From the NCBI RefSeq assembly GCF_016879755.1, contig NZ_WOFU01000007.1, positions 150,196-214,195 on the forward strand: 64,000 bases of DNA, in the 5' to 3' direction. Made by a program: the position numbers and the translations under genes. The DNA is from Bacillus sp. B15-48. Lineage in GTDB: Bacteria; Bacillota; Bacilli; Bacillales; Cytobacillaceae. The notes under the pieces are model-generated. The model was not told the DNA's origin. It did not search any database and saw only the letters and a list, made by a program, of their open reading frames with translations. Each line of letters opens with the position of its first letter. Positions within the stretch are counted from its first letter, which is position 1. Shown piece by piece: positions 50,239 to 62,353 of this stretch.

Positions 50239-51777
50239 TTAATGTTTAAAATGCCTTACGCCAGTAAATACCATGGCAATTCCGTATTCGTCAGCTTTCT
50301 TAATTGAATCTTCATCACGAATTGATCCGCCAGGTTGAATAATTGCGGTAATCCCGGCCTTCGCAGCTGCTTCAACCGTATCATCCATCGGGAAGAAAGC
50401 ATCAGATGCAAGTGCAGCTCCTTCAGCTTTTTTACCTGCTTGTTCTAGAGCAATATTCGCTGCCCCTACGCGATTCATTTGGCCAGCACCGATACCAACA
50501 GTTGAGTCCTTACTTGAGACAACAATTGCATTTGATTTAACGTGCTTAACAATCTTCCAGCCTAGCTTAAGTGCTTCCCACTCTTGGGCAGTTGGTTCAC
50601 GTTTCGTCGGAACTGTAATAGTCGCATCATCAAGACCGTATGTGTCAAAATCTTGGGCAAGCAATCCGCCTTCAATCGAAGTTAATTTCATTTCCTTCTT
50701 GCCTTCTTGATCAAATGGAACAGTTAACAGTCGAAGGTTCTTTTTCCCGGTTAAAATTTCTAAAGCTTCTTTACTAAATGAAGGAGCAATAACGATTTCA
50801 AGGAAAATTTCATAAAGTTTTTTTGCAGTTTCTGCATCTACTTCACGATTAAGAGCGATGATTCCACCAAAGATCGAAACAGGGTCCGCTTCAAATGCCT
50901 TCGTAAATGCATCAAAGGTCGTTTTTCCTGTCCCTACTCCACATGGGTTCATATGTTTTACTGCTACAGCTGCAGGCTCATTAAATTCTTTAACAATCTG
51001 GAGAGCCGCATCGGCATCATTGATATTATTATAAGAGAGTTCTTTTCCATGAAGCTGATTGCCATTGGCAATTGAAAAGACTGAACCAAGCGGTTTGCGA
51101 TAAAACGCCGCTTTTTGATGTGGATTTTCACCATAGCGTAAGTTTTGTTTTAACTCATAGGTTACAGTCATTTTTTCTGGATTTTCTTCTCCGGCGAGGT
51201 TTGTCATATACTCAGCAATCATTGCATCGTAAGCTGCAGTATGGCGGTACACTTTTGCCGCCAACTTACGACGTGTTACTGCTTCCGTTCGTCCATTCTG
51301 ACGATATTCTTCAAGAACTGTTTGATAATCTACCGGATCAACTAAAACGGTAATGTACTCATGGTTTTTAGCAGAAGCACGAAGCATGGCTGGACCGCCA
51401 ATATCAATATTTTCAATCGCATCTTCCACAGTCACATCCGGCTTGGCAATCGTTTGTTGGAAAGGATATAGATTTACACAGACTAATTCAATTGGTTTAA
51501 TTCCATGCTCATCAAGCTGCTTACGATGACTTTCTTCACCGACTTTTGCGAGCAGTCCTCCATGAATATTTGGATGTAACGTCTTTACACGACCTTCAAG
51601 AATTTCAGGAAATCCAGTCACATCACTAATTCCAATGACAGGTACTCCAGCTTCCGCTAACGCATTTTTAGTCCCACCTGTCGATACGATTTCAAAACCG
51701 AGCGTAACCAATTCTTTAGCAAAATCAACAATTCCATTTTTATCAGATACTGATATTAAGGCGCGTTTCTTTGTCAT
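50239..51777 (-). CDS. purH: Bifunctional AICAR transformylase/IMP cyclohydrolase
   Basis: PurH performs the last two steps of IMP synthesis. The N-terminal cyclohydrolase domain (about 1-200, [22 protein letters not shown]) and the C-terminal transformylase domain ([25 protein letters not shown]) are both complete in 512 residues. Its start overlaps the end of purN by four bases, indicating coupled translation. Confidence 0.97.
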   Translation of the reverse strand: MTKKRALISVSDKNGIVDFAKELVTLGFEIVSTGGTKNALAEAGVPVIGISDVTGFPEILEGRVKTLHPNIHGGLLAKVGEESHRKQLDEHGIKPIELVCVNLYPFQQTIAKPDVTVEDAIENIDIGGPAMLRASAKNHEYITVLVDPVDYQTVLEEYRQNGRTEAVTRRKLAAKVYRHTAAYDAMIAEYMTNLAGEENPEKMTVTYELKQNLRYGENPHQKAAFYRKPLGSVFSIANGNQLHGKELSYNNINDADAALQIVKEFNEPAAVAVKHMNPCGVGTGKTTFDAFTKAFEADPVSIFGGIIALNREVDAETAKKLYEIFLEIVIAPSFSKEALEILTGKKNLRLLTVPFDQEGKKEMKLTSIEGGLLAQDFDTYGLDDATITVPTKREPTAQEWEALKLGWKIVKHVKSNAIVVSSKDSTVGIGAGQMNRVGAANIALEQAGKKAEGAALASDAFFPMDDTVEAAAKAGITAIIQPGGSIRDEDSIKKADEYGIAMVFTGVRHFKH

Positions 51778-52358
51778 AACGATCTCTCCTCTGTTCTGTT
51801 CAAAAGCGACTCGACCACTAATGGGTATAATTCATGCTCTACTTTTTGGACCTTTTCCTGAAGCGATTCTATTGATTCACCTGGAATTACTTCAACCGTT
51901 CTTTGTGCAATGACCTCACCTGTATCCATACCTGCATCAACATAATGAACAGTGACACCCGTTTTCTTAACTCCGGCAGCCAATGCTTGACCAATTGCAT
52001 CCTTTCCAGGAAAAGCAGGCAGAATCGATGGATGAATATTAACAATCCTACCTTCATATCTATTTAAAAGTGTTGGTCCGACAAGTCTCATATATCCTGC
52101 TAAAACAATAAAATCAATTTGTAACTCTTCAAGCAAATCAACAATTTTTGTCTCATAGGCAGCTTTATCCGGATAACTCTTTGGACTAAAAACATAGGTA
52201 GGGACCCCACCATTTTCTGCCCGTTCAACGACAAAAGCACCTGGGCGATCACAGATTAGCATGCATAGCTCTGCTTTCAAGTCACCCTTCTTAATTGCGT
52301 CTAAAATAGCCTGGAAATTGCTCCCACTCCCCGATGCAAATACGGCTATTTTTTTCAT
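51774..52358 (-). CDS. purN: Phosphoribosylglycinamide formyltransferase 1
   Basis: PurN transfers the formyl group from 10-formyl-THF to GAR. The catalytic segment [12 protein letters not shown] and the early GSGSNFQAI are present. The 194-residue length is typical. It overlaps purM by four bases upstream and purH by four downstream. Confidence 0.97.
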   Translation of the reverse strand: MKKIAVFASGSGSNFQAILDAIKKGDLKAELCMLICDRPGAFVVERAENGGVPTYVFSPKSYPDKAAYETKIVDLLEELQIDFIVLAGYMRLVGPTLLNRYEGRIVNIHPSILPAFPGKDAIGQALAAGVKKTGVTVHYVDAGMDTGEVIAQRTVEVIPGESIESLQEKVQKVEHELYPLVVESLLNRTEERSL

Positions 52359-53398
52359 GATGCTCCTCCAGCTAATTGAACCTTTATCCCAGCTTCAGAT
52401 GTAACTGAGCCAATAATTGAAGCCTTCTCACCACAATTTTCAAAATGCGAAATCACTTCATCAGCGTCATCCTGTGATACAACGACGACCATTCCGATGC
52501 CCATATTAAAAATATTATACATTTCTTTTCGTTCGAGATTTCCGATTGATTCCAGTAGTTTAAAGATCGGTTGGATCTCCCAGCTACCTTCTTTTACCTC
52601 GGCACCTATTCCTTCAGGGAGCATTCTCGGGATATTTTCAACAAATCCCCCACCGGTAATATGAGCGATTCCCTTTAGGTTGAATTTCTTTAATGCAGAA
52701 AGAATCGATTTTACATATATTTTAGTTGGTGTGAGCAATTCATCCCCGAGAGTGCCTTCTAGCCCGTCAATAGATTGATTCAAATTCAAACCGGCATCCT
52801 CTAGTAATATTTTTCTTACAAGAGAATAACCATTACTATGAATTCCACTTGATGCTAGTCCAATCAACACATCTCCAGACTCAATGTCAGAACCAGTTAT
52901 TATGCCAGACTTTTCACAAGCACCAACAGCAAACCCAGCGAGATCGTATTCTTCCTCTTTATACATTCCTGGCATTTCTGCTGTTTCACCGCCGACTAAG
53001 GCACAACCGGCCTGTTCGCAGCCAGTTGCTACTCCTTTAACAATTGCCTCAATTCGTTCCGGCTCCGCTTTCCCACAGGCGATATAATCTAGAAAGTAAA
53101 GTGGTTCTGCCCCTTGGACAACGATATCATTCACACACATTGCTACCGCATCAATACCGATCGTATCATGTCGGTTCATCATAAATGCAAGCATCAGCTT
53201 CGTTCCGACACCATCCGTTCCTGATACAAGTACTGGCTCCTTCAGCCCTAGAGCTGATAAATCAAACATTCCACCAAAGCCACCTAAGCCACCGAGCACC
53301 TCAGGGCGAAGCGTTCGTTGAACATGTTTTTTCATCCGTTCTACTGATTCATAGCCTGCCTCAATATCCACACCAGCCTGCTTATAGGCATCCGCCAT
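52355..53398 (-). CDS. purM: Phosphoribosylformylglycinamidine cyclo-ligase
   Basis: PurM closes the imidazole ring to give AIR. The 347-residue AIR-synthase fold has [20 protein letters not shown] and [14 protein letters not shown] start it at the ATG giving [16 protein letters not shown], which has a GGGGG site eight bases upstream and matches the 346-residue B. subtilis PurM; a GTG 11 codons earlier is less likely. Confidence 0.96.
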   Translation of the reverse strand: MADAYKQAGVDIEAGYESVERMKKHVQRTLRPEVLGGLGGFGGMFDLSALGLKEPVLVSGTDGVGTKLMLAFMMNRHDTIGIDAVAMCVNDIVVQGAEPLYFLDYIACGKAEPERIEAIVKGVATGCEQAGCALVGGETAEMPGMYKEEEYDLAGFAVGACEKSGIITGSDIESGDVLIGLASSGIHSNGYSLVRKILLEDAGLNLNQSIDGLEGTLGDELLTPTKIYVKSILSALKKFNLKGIAHITGGGFVENIPRMLPEGIGAEVKEGSWEIQPIFKLLESIGNLERKEMYNIFNMGIGMVVVVSQDDADEVISHFENCGEKASIIGSVTSEAGIKVQLAGGAS

Positions 53399-53522
53399 TT
53401 CTATACCCCCATTTTTAATCTCCGCTGTCACGAAAGGATTTTATCTCTTAAGCAAGAAACAGGAACACGTTTATGAACGTTGAATTGTGTTCCTTCTGCC
53501 ATTGATTTAATTATTATTACCA

Positions 53523-54932
53523 TTACTCAGCTGTTGCATTTTCCTTTTCTGGATAAATTTCTGTTGGATACTTTCCTGTAAAACACGCAACACAACGTCC
53601 TTGTGTTTCACCTTCACCTTGAACACCAATAGAATTTAGCATTCCGTCTACACTTAAAAACGTCAACGAATCCGCACCGATAATTTCTCTAATATCCTCT
53701 ACTGACTTATCAGATGCAATGAGCTCTTCTCGTGAAGAGGTATCAATCCCATAAAAACATGGATTCTTAATTGGTGGTGAACTGATGACAACATGAACTT
53801 CCGATGCCCCCGCGTCTTTTAGCATTCGAACAATCCGAAGACTCGTAGTGCCGCGGACGATTGAATCATCCACCATAATTACCCGTTTACCTTCAACAAC
53901 TCCACGGACAGCAGAGAGCTTCATTTTCACACCCTGCTCTCTAAGCGACTGAGAAGGCTGAATAAATGTTCGACCAACATAACGATTTTTAATTAAGCCC
54001 ATCTCGTAAGGAATGCCTGATTCCTCTGCGAATCCAATCGCAGCAGAAATGCTTGAGTCCGGTACCCCTGTGACAACATCCGCCTCAATGGGAGCTTCAA
54101 TCGCTAATTGTTTCCCAAGTTTTTTTCTAGCTGTATGAACGTTAATTCCTTGGATATCACTATCAGGTCTTGAAAAATACACGTATTCCATTGCACAGAG
54201 AGTCATATTAGAGTTAATCGACACAATTTCAGACCGAATTCCTTCATCGTTAATGATTAATAGCTCTCCCGGAAGGACATCTCGGACAAATTCAGCACCA
54301 ATAATATCAAATGCACAAGTTTCTGAAGCAACCACGTACGAACTACCAAGTTTCCCGAGCGATAAAGGTCTTAACCCGTTCGGGTCTAGGGCCACAAGCA
54401 TCTCTGTCTCGGTCATAATTAAATAGGCATATGCCCCTTTAATCATTGATAATGCGTTCTTTGCTTGGTCTTTTAAAGTAGAATACCCGCTCCTTCTTAT
54501 TAGATGAGCTAATATTTCGGTGTCTGAACTAGTTTGGAAAATACTCCCTTGGCCTTCAAGCTGATGCTTTAAAGCCGTCGCATTGACTAAATTCCCATTA
54601 TGAGCAAGCGCTAGGCTTCCCGTTTGTGAATGGAACAAAAGGGGCTGGACATTTTCAAACCCGGATTCACCTGCCGTTGAATAACGAACATGGCCAATTG
54701 CTGAAGTTCCCGTAAGTTCTTCAACCATTTTCTTATTAAAAACCTCTGTCACTAAACCTTCGCCTTTGGCAGCTTTTAACTTCTTCCCATCGGTTACGAC
54801 AATTCCTGTCCCTTCCTGACCACGATGTTGAAGGCTTTGCAGACCATAATAAGTGATCTGCGCTGCATTTTCATGCCCCCAAATACCAAACACACCACAT
54901 TCTTCATTCAACCCTTTTAGTTCAGCAAGCAT
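53523..54932 (-). CDS. purF: Amidophosphoribosyltransferase
   Basis: PurF catalyses the first committed purine step, forming phosphoribosylamine from PRPP and glutamine. The start ATG giving [16 protein letters not shown] follows AAAGGAG. The 11-residue propeptide before Cys12, cleaved to expose the catalytic cysteine, is as in B. subtilis. The PRPP motif [17 protein letters not shown] ([14 protein letters not shown]) is near 345, and the [4Fe-4S] ligand cysteines lie in the C-terminal half. Feedback regulated by AMP/GMP in this family. It overlaps purL by 16 bp. Confidence 0.96.
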   Translation of the reverse strand: MLAELKGLNEECGVFGIWGHENAAQITYYGLQSLQHRGQEGTGIVVTDGKKLKAAKGEGLVTEVFNKKMVEELTGTSAIGHVRYSTAGESGFENVQPLLFHSQTGSLALAHNGNLVNATALKHQLEGQGSIFQTSSDTEILAHLIRRSGYSTLKDQAKNALSMIKGAYAYLIMTETEMLVALDPNGLRPLSLGKLGSSYVVASETCAFDIIGAEFVRDVLPGELLIINDEGIRSEIVSINSNMTLCAMEYVYFSRPDSDIQGINVHTARKKLGKQLAIEAPIEADVVTGVPDSSISAAIGFAEESGIPYEMGLIKNRYVGRTFIQPSQSLREQGVKMKLSAVRGVVEGKRVIMVDDSIVRGTTSLRIVRMLKDAGASEVHVVISSPPIKNPCFYGIDTSSREELIASDKSVEDIREIIGADSLTFLSVDGMLNSIGVQGEGETQGRCVACFTGKYPTEIYPEKENATAE

Positions 54933-57133
54933 GAGATAGCTCCTTTCCAAGCCTCTTTCAGTTTGTTTACCTCGAGTTCAACCGCTTTGTTTCCATCTAC
55001 AGCAATACGAAGCTTCGGCTCTTCAACAACCTTGCCAATTAGTACAGCGTCTGTCAGCTGTTCGAACTGTTCTTGTTGTTCTTTTTTCACTGATAAAATA
55101 AATCGAGACTGCGATTCACTAAATAGAGCGGCAACAGTGTCTCCTGAAAGATCCACTTCTGCACCAAGATTATCTGCTCCCATTAATGACTCTGCTAACG
55201 CAACTGCAACACCGCCTTCAGAAACATCATGAGCAGAAGCAACGACACCTGCACGAATCGCTGTCAACACTTGCTGCTGGTACTTTGTTTCTACCTCAAG
55301 ATCCAATTCAGGTGCTTTTCCAAAGATTTTTCCATGAACAAGTTTCTGTAATTCACTTCCGCCAAATTCAGGCTTTGTTTCCCCTAATAGATAAATTAAG
55401 TCTCCAGTTTGCTTAAACTGTTGCGTTGTTACATCTTTAACGTTTTCAACTAAACCAACCATCCCAATAACCGGAGTTGGATAAATAGCTGTTCCGTTTG
55501 TTTCATTATATAAAGAAACGTTTCCGCTAATAACTGGTGAATTAAACGCTCGGCACGCTTCACTAATTCCATCTGCGGATTTTTCAAGTTGCCAGAAAAT
55601 TTCCGGTTTCTCAGGGTTACCGAAGTTTAAACAATCCGTAATCGCAAGCGGTTCACCGCCTGAACAAACGATATTCCTTGCTGCTTCGGCAACAGCGATT
55701 TTCCCGCCTGTTTCAGGATCTAAATAAATATAGCGAGAGTTACAGTCTGTTGTCATCGCTAATGCCTTTTCAGTTCCGCGGATACGTACAACTGCAGCAT
55801 CTGAGCCTGGTGCAACGACTGTGTTTGTGCGAACCATATAATCATATTGATTATAAACCCATTCTTTGCTCGCAATCGTCGGTTGTTTTAATAGATTTAC
55901 AAGTGTTTCTTCAACATTTCCAACAGCCGGAACCTCATTTTCCATTGCTTGAAATTCACGGAAATAAGCTGGTTCGCTTGATGGTTTATGATAGACAGGG
56001 GCATCTTCAGCAAGAGCATCAGCAGGAACTTGAGCGACAACTTCTCCCTTATGAACTAAGCGAAGCATTTTATCATCTGTCACATGGCCAATCGCAACTG
56101 CTTCTAATCCATAACGTTCGAATAAACTTGCAATTTCTTGCTCTCTTCCTTTTTTTACAACTAAAAGCATCCGTTCTTGAGATTCTGATAACATCATTTC
56201 ATATGGAGTCATTCCTGTTTCACGTTGCGGTACAAGGTCTAGGTTCATCTCAATCCCCGAACCTGCCTTACTTGCCATTTCCGAAGAAGAACTTACAAGA
56301 CCTGCTGCTCCCATGTCTTGAATCCCAACGAGGGCATCTGACTGAACGACTTCAAGACAAGCTTCTAACAGAAGTTTTTCCATGAAAGGGTCACCTACTT
56401 GAACTGCAGGGCGTTTTTCATCGGATTGTTCAGTTAACTCTTCTGAAGCAAATGTAGCTCCATGAATCCCATCACGGCCTGTTTTTGCTCCAACATACAT
56501 GACCGTATTGCCAACACCGTGCGCTTGGCCTTTTTTAATATCTTTATGATCAATAATTCCGACACACATGGCGTTAACAAGCGGATTACCTTCATAGCAA
56601 TCATCAAATTGAATTTCACCGCCAACCGTTGGAATTCCGATACAGTTTCCATAGCCAGCAATTCCAGCAACAACCTCTTCAAATAAATATTTGCCACGAT
56701 TCGATTGAAGTTCACCAAATCGAAGGGAGTTTAACAGCGCAATCGGTCTCGCTCCCATTGAGAAAACGTCACGAATAATCCCGCCAACACCAGTAGCTGC
56801 GCCTTGATATGGTTCAATTGCCGAAGGATGGTTATGGCTCTCGATTTTAAACACAACAGCCTGCTCATCCCCAATATCGACGATTCCTGCCCCTTCTCCT
56901 GGTCCTTGTAGTACACGCTCTCCTGTTACTGGGAACTTTCTTAATACTGGTTTAGAGTTTTTATAGCTGCAATGCTCCGACCACATAACGGAAAACAGAC
57001 CTAATTCAGTATAATTCGGTAACCGCCCGAGAATGTCTTCGATTCGCTTAAACTCATCATCCGTTACTCCCATTGTGCGATAAATTTGTTCTGACTTAAT
57101 TTGCTCGGGACTTGGTTCAAGCATTAACCGCAT
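54917..57133 (-). CDS. purL: Phosphoribosylformylglycinamidine synthase subunit PurL
   Basis: PurL is the ATP-dependent synthase subunit that works with PurQ and PurS in Gram-positive bacteria. The 738-residue small-type protein starts [11 protein letters not shown] and contains [25 protein letters not shown] and [10 protein letters not shown] motifs. GGAGGG precedes the ATG, and the gene overlaps purQ by 17 bp. Confidence 0.97.
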   Translation of the reverse strand: MRLMLEPSPEQIKSEQIYRTMGVTDDEFKRIEDILGRLPNYTELGLFSVMWSEHCSYKNSKPVLRKFPVTGERVLQGPGEGAGIVDIGDEQAVVFKIESHNHPSAIEPYQGAATGVGGIIRDVFSMGARPIALLNSLRFGELQSNRGKYLFEEVVAGIAGYGNCIGIPTVGGEIQFDDCYEGNPLVNAMCVGIIDHKDIKKGQAHGVGNTVMYVGAKTGRDGIHGATFASEELTEQSDEKRPAVQVGDPFMEKLLLEACLEVVQSDALVGIQDMGAAGLVSSSSEMASKAGSGIEMNLDLVPQRETGMTPYEMMLSESQERMLLVVKKGREQEIASLFERYGLEAVAIGHVTDDKMLRLVHKGEVVAQVPADALAEDAPVYHKPSSEPAYFREFQAMENEVPAVGNVEETLVNLLKQPTIASKEWVYNQYDYMVRTNTVVAPGSDAAVVRIRGTEKALAMTTDCNSRYIYLDPETGGKIAVAEAARNIVCSGGEPLAITDCLNFGNPEKPEIFWQLEKSADGISEACRAFNSPVISGNVSLYNETNGTAIYPTPVIGMVGLVENVKDVTTQQFKQTGDLIYLLGETKPEFGGSELQKLVHGKIFGKAPELDLEVETKYQQQVLTAIRAGVVASAHDVSEGGVAVALAESLMGADNLGAEVDLSGDTVAALFSESQSRFILSVKKEQQEQFEQLTDAVLIGKVVEEPKLRIAVDGNKAVELEVNKLKEAWKGAISCLLN

Positions 57134-57803
57134 GTGATTCCCTCCATTGTTTTACGATTGACTTAAAAAGTTTTAATCCGGCGGCTCCGCCAAGTAATTC
57201 ATCAACGACGCGCTCCGGATGTGGCATCATTCCGAGAACATTGCCCTTTTCATTCATAATTCCAGCAATATTTTCAATGCTTCCATTTGGGTTTGTTCCA
57301 TCATACGTGAAAACAATTTGCTTATTCGCTTTTAATTGCTCAAGTGTTTGTGCGTCGCAATAGTAATTTCCCTCTCCATGGGCAACTGGAACTTCAATTA
57401 CTTCGCCTTGTTCATATCTATTTGTAAACATCGTCTCATTATTTTCTACTTTTAAAGAAACAGGACGACAAATAAATTTTAAACTTTCGTTACGGCGCAT
57501 CGCTCCAGGAAGGAGACCCGCCTCGAGTAATACTTGAAATCCATTACAGACACCGAGTACTGGCTTCCCAGCTTCCGCTGCCTTAATCACTTCTTTCATA
57601 ACTGGGCTAAACCTTGCAATCGCCCCTGTACGTAAATAATCACCAAAAGAAAAACCACCGGGAAGGAGGATGGCATCATATCCATCAAGGCTAGTTGCAT
57701 CATGCCATACGTATTCAGCTTCTTCTCCTAGTTCATCTTTTGCTGCATGATACATATCAACATCACAATTGGAGCCTGGAAAGACTATGACTGCGAATTT
57801 CAC
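57117..57803 (-). CDS. purQ: Phosphoribosylformylglycinamidine synthase glutaminase PurQ
   Basis: PurQ is the class I glutaminase that feeds ammonia to PurL. Nucleophile Cys86 (GVCNGFQVL) and the His/Glu pair in MMPHPERV are visible; length 228. It overlaps purS by four bases and purL by 17. Confidence 0.97.
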   Translation of the reverse strand: MKFAVIVFPGSNCDVDMYHAAKDELGEEAEYVWHDATSLDGYDAILLPGGFSFGDYLRTGAIARFSPVMKEVIKAAEAGKPVLGVCNGFQVLLEAGLLPGAMRRNESLKFICRPVSLKVENNETMFTNRYEQGEVIEVPVAHGEGNYYCDAQTLEQLKANKQIVFTYDGTNPNGSIENIAGIMNEKGNVLGMMPHPERVVDELLGGAAGLKLFKSIVKQWRESHAVNA

Positions 57804-58054
57804 TGGCCAACAACCTCCTCTACCTCATAACGATAATCTTCGATTACAGGGTTAGAAAGAAGTTTTTCACACATTTCCTTAACGGTTTCCTCAACATCAC
57901 GATCTGACTTCTCTATTGTTAATTCCATATACTTTCCAATGCGGACATCCTCAACTGCTCCATATCCCATCGTTTGCAAAGATTTTTTTACAGCTGTTCC
58001 TTGTGGGTCAAGTACACTTTCTCTTAACGTGACATATACTTTAACTTTATACAA
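57800..58054 (-). CDS. purS: Phosphoribosylformylglycinamidine synthase subunit PurS
   Basis: The small 84-residue scaffold subunit that joins PurL and PurQ in the Gram-positive complex. It begins [22 protein letters not shown], the family signature, and overlaps purC by eight bases. Confidence 0.96.
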   Translation of the reverse strand: MYKVKVYVTLRESVLDPQGTAVKKSLQTMGYGAVEDVRIGKYMELTIEKSDRDVEETVKEMCEKLLSNPVIEDYRYEVEEVVGQ

Positions 58055-58766
58055 TGAATTTCCCTCCCAATCTTCCTAATATAATTTCATAGGCCTTTGT
58101 GAGACTTCCTAAATCATGTCGGAATACGTCTTTATCTAGTTTTTCATTCGTTTCAATATCCCATAATCGGCAAGTATCGGGTGAAACCTCATCAGCGAGA
58201 ATAATATTTCCCTCTGTATCTTTCCCAAATTCAAGTTTAAAATCAATTAAGCGCAAGTTGACTTCTTGAAAAAATTCTAATAAGAATTTATTCATTACTA
58301 GGGCTTTTTCTTTTATGAGTGCAACTTCTTCCACTGTTGCAATATCTAAAACATCGATTTGATCATCTGTTATGAGTGGGTCACCGAGCCTATCATTTTT
58401 TAGACAAAATTCGACGAGCGGTCGTTTAAGCTTTTGCCCCTCTTCAAAGCCAAGCCGTTTGGAGAAACTACCTGCAGCATGATTTCGGACAATCACTTCA
58501 AGCGGAATAATGTTCACGCGCTTTACAAGTTGTTCTGTTTCCGAAATTCTTTTAATAAAATGTGAATGAATACCTTTATCATGTAGCATTGCGAATAACA
58601 GGCTAGTAATCTCGTTATTTAAACGGCCTTTTCCAACGATCTCAGCCTTTTTTTCACCATTAAATGCCGTTGCCGAATCCTTGTACTCAATCCACACGAC
58701 ACCATCATCATCTGTCAGGTAAACTCGCTTTGCTTTTCCTTCATACAGTAGCTCTTTTTTCTCCAT
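58047..58766 (-). CDS. purC: SAICAR synthetase
   Basis: PurC joins aspartate to CAIR. The 239-residue protein carries the SAICAR signature LIDFKLEFG and DEVSPDTCRLWD, with the N-terminal LLYEGKAKRVY. It ends eight bases inside purS and lies 82 bp downstream of purB. Confidence 0.97.
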   Translation of the reverse strand: MEKKELLYEGKAKRVYLTDDDGVVWIEYKDSATAFNGEKKAEIVGKGRLNNEITSLLFAMLHDKGIHSHFIKRISETEQLVKRVNIIPLEVIVRNHAAGSFSKRLGFEEGQKLKRPLVEFCLKNDRLGDPLITDDQIDVLDIATVEEVALIKEKALVMNKFLLEFFQEVNLRLIDFKLEFGKDTEGNIILADEVSPDTCRLWDIETNEKLDKDVFRHDLGSLTKAYEIILGRLGGKFIV

Positions 58767-58848
58767 TTTACCGCTCCCTCAATAAGAAGATTAGGAATTT
58801 TCAGTCGCGTGAAACTAGGAAAGGTAGGTTTCCCCTTTCCTTTTATTT

Positions 58849-60141
58849 TTATAGGCCTAGACGTTCAAAAATGGTATCTACATGCTTAATGTGATAATTA
58901 TAATCAAAACAGTCGTCAATCTCGTCAGCCTTGAGGAAGGAGGAAATTTTCACATCATTTTCAATTAATCGGCGGAAAGGAACTTGTTTTTCCCAAGCCT
59001 CCATCGCTCTCGGTTGCACCGTGTCATACGCTTCTTCACGAGCCATTCCTTTATCAATTAAAGCTAGTAACACACGCTGTGAATAAATCAGGCCAAGTGT
59101 ACGATCCATATTCCGTTTCATATTTTCAGGGTAAACCGTTAAATTTTTAATGATATTTCCAAAGCGATTTAACATATAATTCAAGGCGATAGTGGCATCT
59201 GGAAAGATGACACGCTCCGCTGATGAATGAGAAATATCACGCTCATGCCATAACGGCACATTCTCATAGGCAGTCATCATATACCCACGGATTACACGAG
59301 CCATTCCAGTCATATTTTCAGAACCAATTGGGTTACGCTTATGCGGCATAGCTGATGAACCTTTTTGACCTTTCGCAAAAAACTCTTCCACTTCACGAGT
59401 TTCACTTTTTTGCAAACCGCGAATTTCGACGGCAAATTTCTCAATTGACGTCGCAATTAAGGCAATTATCGACATATAGTGCGCATGACGGTCTCGCTGC
59501 AACGTCTGTGTAGAGATAGGGGCTGGCTGTATTCCTAATTTCTCACATACATAGCTTTCAACGTACGGATTGATATTTGCATATGTGCCTACCGCACCTG
59601 AAATTTTCCCGAACTCCACTTCGCTCGCAGCACGTTTGAATCGTTCAAGGTTGCGCTTCATTTCTTCATACCAAAGGGCCAACTTTAGTCCGAAAGTGGT
59701 TGGCTCTGCATGAACTCCATGTGTCCGTCCCATCATGACAGTATATTTATGTTCCTGTGCTTTGTTTTTTAGAATCTCTACAAAGCCTTCTAAATCTTTC
59801 AATAAAATCGTATTTGCTTGTTTTAATAAATACGATAATGCAGTATCAACGACATCCGTTGAAGTTAATCCATAATGAACCCATTTTCGTTCTTCACCAA
59901 GTGTTTCTGAAACTGCTCTAGTGAAGGCAACAACATCATGTCTCGTTTCTTGTTCGATTTCGAAAATTCTGTCGATGTCGAAAGATGCGCTTTTCCGAAT
60001 TTTCTTCACATCTTCTTTTGGAATTTCCCCTAATTCAGCCCAGGCCTCACAAGCAAGGATTTCAACCTCTAACCATGCTTTAAAACGATTTTCTTCTGTC
60101 CAAATGGCGCCCATCTCAGGTCTCGTATAACGATCGATCAT
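58849..60141 (-). CDS. purB: Adenylosuccinate lyase
   Basis: PurB releases fumarate in two purine steps, from SAICAR and from adenylosuccinate. The 430-residue fumarase-superfamily protein has the signature [11 protein letters not shown] near 265 and [11 protein letters not shown] near 90. Gap of 25 bp after purK; no terminator before purC. Confidence 0.97.
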   Translation of the reverse strand: MIDRYTRPEMGAIWTEENRFKAWLEVEILACEAWAELGEIPKEDVKKIRKSASFDIDRIFEIEQETRHDVVAFTRAVSETLGEERKWVHYGLTSTDVVDTALSYLLKQANTILLKDLEGFVEILKNKAQEHKYTVMMGRTHGVHAEPTTFGLKLALWYEEMKRNLERFKRAASEVEFGKISGAVGTYANINPYVESYVCEKLGIQPAPISTQTLQRDRHAHYMSIIALIATSIEKFAVEIRGLQKSETREVEEFFAKGQKGSSAMPHKRNPIGSENMTGMARVIRGYMMTAYENVPLWHERDISHSSAERVIFPDATIALNYMLNRFGNIIKNLTVYPENMKRNMDRTLGLIYSQRVLLALIDKGMAREEAYDTVQPRAMEAWEKQVPFRRLIENDVKISSFLKADEIDDCFDYNYHIKHVDTIFERLGL

Positions 60142-60166
60142 CTATTTACCCCCTGATTTTTTCTGC

Positions 60167-61300
60167 TCATTTCCAGATTTTGCTATCCTCAGCTTCTTTA
60201 ATTGCCTCTTCTACTGTATCCCTTAAGAGTGTAACATGACCCATTTTCCGATTAACCTTCGCTTCTTGCTTGCCGTATAAATGGATTTTCCAATCTTTTA
60301 ATTCAGGTATTTTTTCAAGAAGGGCTTCTTGATGTTGACCTAAAATATTAACCATAACGACAGGCTTTAATAATTCTGTGCTAGCAAGCGGCCAATTAGC
60401 AACAGCTCGAATATGTTGTTCAAATTGTGAGGTTTCACATGCCTCGATTGAGTAATGGCCCGAATTATGCGGACGTGGCGCCAACTCATTTATATAAATT
60501 TTTTCGTCTGTAGTTAAAAACATTTCCACAGCCAATGTCCCAACTAAATGAAGTTCAGCTGCTAATTTTTCAGCAGAAGCGACTGCCTTTTCTTCAGCTG
60601 TTTTACTAATTCTCGCAGGGACAATCGTTTGATGAAGAATATTATTATTATGAATATTTTCACCGACAGGAAAAACCGAAATTTCACCATCTGGATTTCT
60701 AGTAATAATCACCGAAATTTCTTTCTCAAATGGAATCCACTTTTCTAACACACATGTTCCTTGATCAATCAATTGCCCAGCCTTCTTTAAATCGTTCGGA
60801 TGGTTAATGACTAACTGTCCTTTCCCGTCATACCCACCCGTAGCTGTCTTTAAGACGGCTGGAAGGCCTATTTCATTCAAACTTAAGTGAACATCTTCTA
60901 GTTCTTCAATGATCGCATATGGAGCCAATTCAACCCCTGCAGCTTGTATTGCTGCTTTTTCAGTCACCCGATTTTGAGTTTCTTTTAATAGCTTCGTTCC
61001 TTGTGGTACGTAGGCATAGGAGGTTAACCATTCAAGTGCTTCAGCGCTAATATTCTCAAATTCATATGTGATTACATCACTTTTATCGGCTAGCTGTTCA
61101 ATGGCTTGAAGGTCATAATAGGCGCCAACGATTTGCTCATCTGCTACTTGACCGCAAGGACAATCTTCAACAGGGTCAAGGACTACAACGCGAAATCCCA
61201 TTGCTTTCGCGGATAAAGCCATCATTTTTCCTAATTGTCCTCCACCGATAATCCCGATCGTTTGCCCTGGTAAAATTACTTTATTACTCAAGTTCACCAC
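60167..61300 (-). CDS. purK: N5-carboxyaminoimidazole ribonucleotide synthase
   Basis: PurK is the ATP-grasp enzyme that carboxylates AIR to N5-CAIR, paired with PurE. The 377 residues include [13 protein letters not shown], the ATP-grasp GGYDGKGQ and [12 protein letters not shown]. The frame begins with GTG GTG AAC TTG; GTG at 61300 is used here and overlaps purE by 17 bp, but the TTG three codons further could also be the start. Confidence 0.94.
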   Translation of the reverse strand: MVNLSNKVILPGQTIGIIGGGQLGKMMALSAKAMGFRVVVLDPVEDCPCGQVADEQIVGAYYDLQAIEQLADKSDVITYEFENISAEALEWLTSYAYVPQGTKLLKETQNRVTEKAAIQAAGVELAPYAIIEELEDVHLSLNEIGLPAVLKTATGGYDGKGQLVINHPNDLKKAGQLIDQGTCVLEKWIPFEKEISVIITRNPDGEISVFPVGENIHNNNILHQTIVPARISKTAEEKAVASAEKLAAELHLVGTLAVEMFLTTDEKIYINELAPRPHNSGHYSIEACETSQFEQHIRAVANWPLASTELLKPVVMVNILGQHQEALLEKIPELKDWKIHLYGKQEAKVNRKMGHVTLLRDTVEEAIKEAEDSKIWK

Positions 61301-61772
61301 TGCTTTCTAATACAGCATTTTTTGTATCTTCTCTTAGTTTCTCCAGTCTCTCAGCAATATTCTTATCAAAAGCTGATAATATTTGTGCTGCTAAAAGTCC
61401 AGCGTTTTTCGCTCCTGCCGTACCAATAGCTACAGTAGCTACTGGAACACCTCCTGGCATTTGAACGATCGATAGGAGGGAATCCAACCCATTTAAGGCT
61501 CTTGATTGAACAGGAACTCCAATTACAGGTAATGTCGTCTTAGCAGCAACCATTCCGGGAAGATGGGCAGCTCCGCCTGCGCCAGCAATAATGACTTTTA
61601 ACCCCTGATTCCTTGCATTTTCAGCAAAATCAAACATTAAATCAGGTGTTCTATGCGCTGATACAACTTTTTTTATATAAGGAATTTCCAGTTGCTCGAG
61701 TATATCACAGGAGTGTTTCATTGTTTCCCAATCAGATGTACTCCCCATAATTACACCAACCTCGGCGCTCAT
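61284..61772 (-). CDS. purE: N5-CAIR mutase
   Basis: PurE shifts the carboxyl of N5-CAIR to CAIR. The 162-residue class I protein has [16 protein letters not shown] and the [10 protein letters not shown] active-site loops. First gene of the purine operon, 12 bp before the riboswitch terminator ends, with GGGG-type Shine-Dalgarno. Confidence 0.96.
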   Translation of the reverse strand: MSAEVGVIMGSTSDWETMKHSCDILEQLEIPYIKKVVSAHRTPDLMFDFAENARNQGLKVIIAGAGGAAHLPGMVAAKTTLPVIGVPVQSRALNGLDSLLSIVQMPGGVPVATVAIGTAGAKNAGLLAAQILSAFDKNIAERLEKLREDTKNAVLESSGELE

Positions 61773-61802
61773 GCTTTCAACCCCTATTCTATTATAAATA
61801 TG

Positions 61803-61862
61803 AAAAAAGCCCGAACAAAATCCTTCTCTATATTATGAGAGAAAGTAGTCTGCTCGGGCTTA
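61803..61862 (-). terminator. Riboswitch-controlled terminator of the pur operon
   Basis: AAGCCCGA and TCGGGCTT pair around a long structured arm (with TCTCT/AGAGA inside) and T6 follows on the minus strand. It lies between the aptamer and purE, so guanine binding would favour its formation. Confidence 0.88.
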
Positions 61863-61926
61863 AAGATGACAAAGAAATGGTATTCATGAATGAATACATT
61901 TCTTCCCCTTCCAATTAAGGAACTAC

Positions 61927-62003
61927 TTTCCCTCATAGTCCAATAATTTACGGTCATTGGGTAGAAACTTTTGGGCCATATCCCCATTATTATACGAAGG
62001 AAA
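61927..62003 (-). promoter_or_regulatory. Guanine riboswitch aptamer
   Basis: The purine-riboswitch core is clear: an 11-bp P1 (TTTCCTTCGTA with TATGAGGGAAA), TATAAT, the GATATGG joint, AAGTTTCTACC, CCGTAAA and GACTATG. The pyrimidine that reads the ligand is C (GACTAT), so guanine or hypoxanthine rather than adenine. It is the same arrangement as the B. subtilis pur leader. Confidence 0.93.
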
Positions 62004-62030
62004 ATTATTTTTTATTTAATGCCACCTACA

Positions 62031-62059
62031 TATTAACAACTATATTTATCATTTGTCAA
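62031..62059 (-). promoter_or_regulatory. Promoter of the pur operon
   Basis: TTGACA (62059-62054) and TTAATA (62036-62031) are separated by 17 bp on the minus strand, upstream of the aptamer. A sigma-A promoter is likely although the -10 is imperfect. Confidence 0.6.
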
Positions 62060-62060
62060 T

Positions 62061-62108
62061 CAATAATCGAACATTTATAAAATACACCTTTATAATGTTC
62101 GTATTTTC
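62061..62108. promoter_or_regulatory. PurR operator with two PurBoxes
   Basis: CGAACATT (62068) and AATGTTCG (62101) face each other as inverted repeats, about 16-17 bp between, just upstream of the -35. This matches the paired PurBoxes bound by PurR with PRPP as inducer. Confidence 0.85.
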
Positions 62109-62149
62109 AACTATAACATAGGTTATAAAAGTTTGAGATTGAACGGTTA

Positions 62150-62353
62150 TTAGTCGATTGGTTTCGCTTCAAACTGAATGACCGCTCCGGCAGGTTCATA
62201 ATCAACCTCCCCATTATTTACCACTTCTTTAAAAATTGGCTTATCCATTCTTCGAACCGGCATAAACCCTTCTTTCGTTATCCGTTCGAGACAATCATTT
62301 ATCGTTTCATTTTCTTGAACTTCAAATATTTTTTTCCTTGTTTTTTTGCTCAT
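62150..62353 (-). CDS. yebG: NETI motif protein (YebG)
   Basis: A 67-residue protein with the [16 protein letters not shown] motif that names the family; it ends in [10 protein letters not shown]. Its start lies 32 bp inside yebE and it precedes purE, the same order as B. subtilis yebE-yebG-purE. Function unknown. No terminator before the pur promoter was seen. Confidence 0.85.
   Translation of the reverse strand: MSKKTRKKIFEVQENETINDCLERITKEGFMPVRRMDKPIFKEVVNNGEVDYEPAGAVIQFEAKPID

Noticed and set aside
55678..56385. 235-residue plus-strand open frame
   Set aside because: It is the antisense shadow of purL, with biased low-complexity composition and no ribosome site.
61784..61987. 67-residue minus-strand open frame upstream of purE
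   Set aside because: It lies across the riboswitch aptamer and terminator, which explain the sequence fully.
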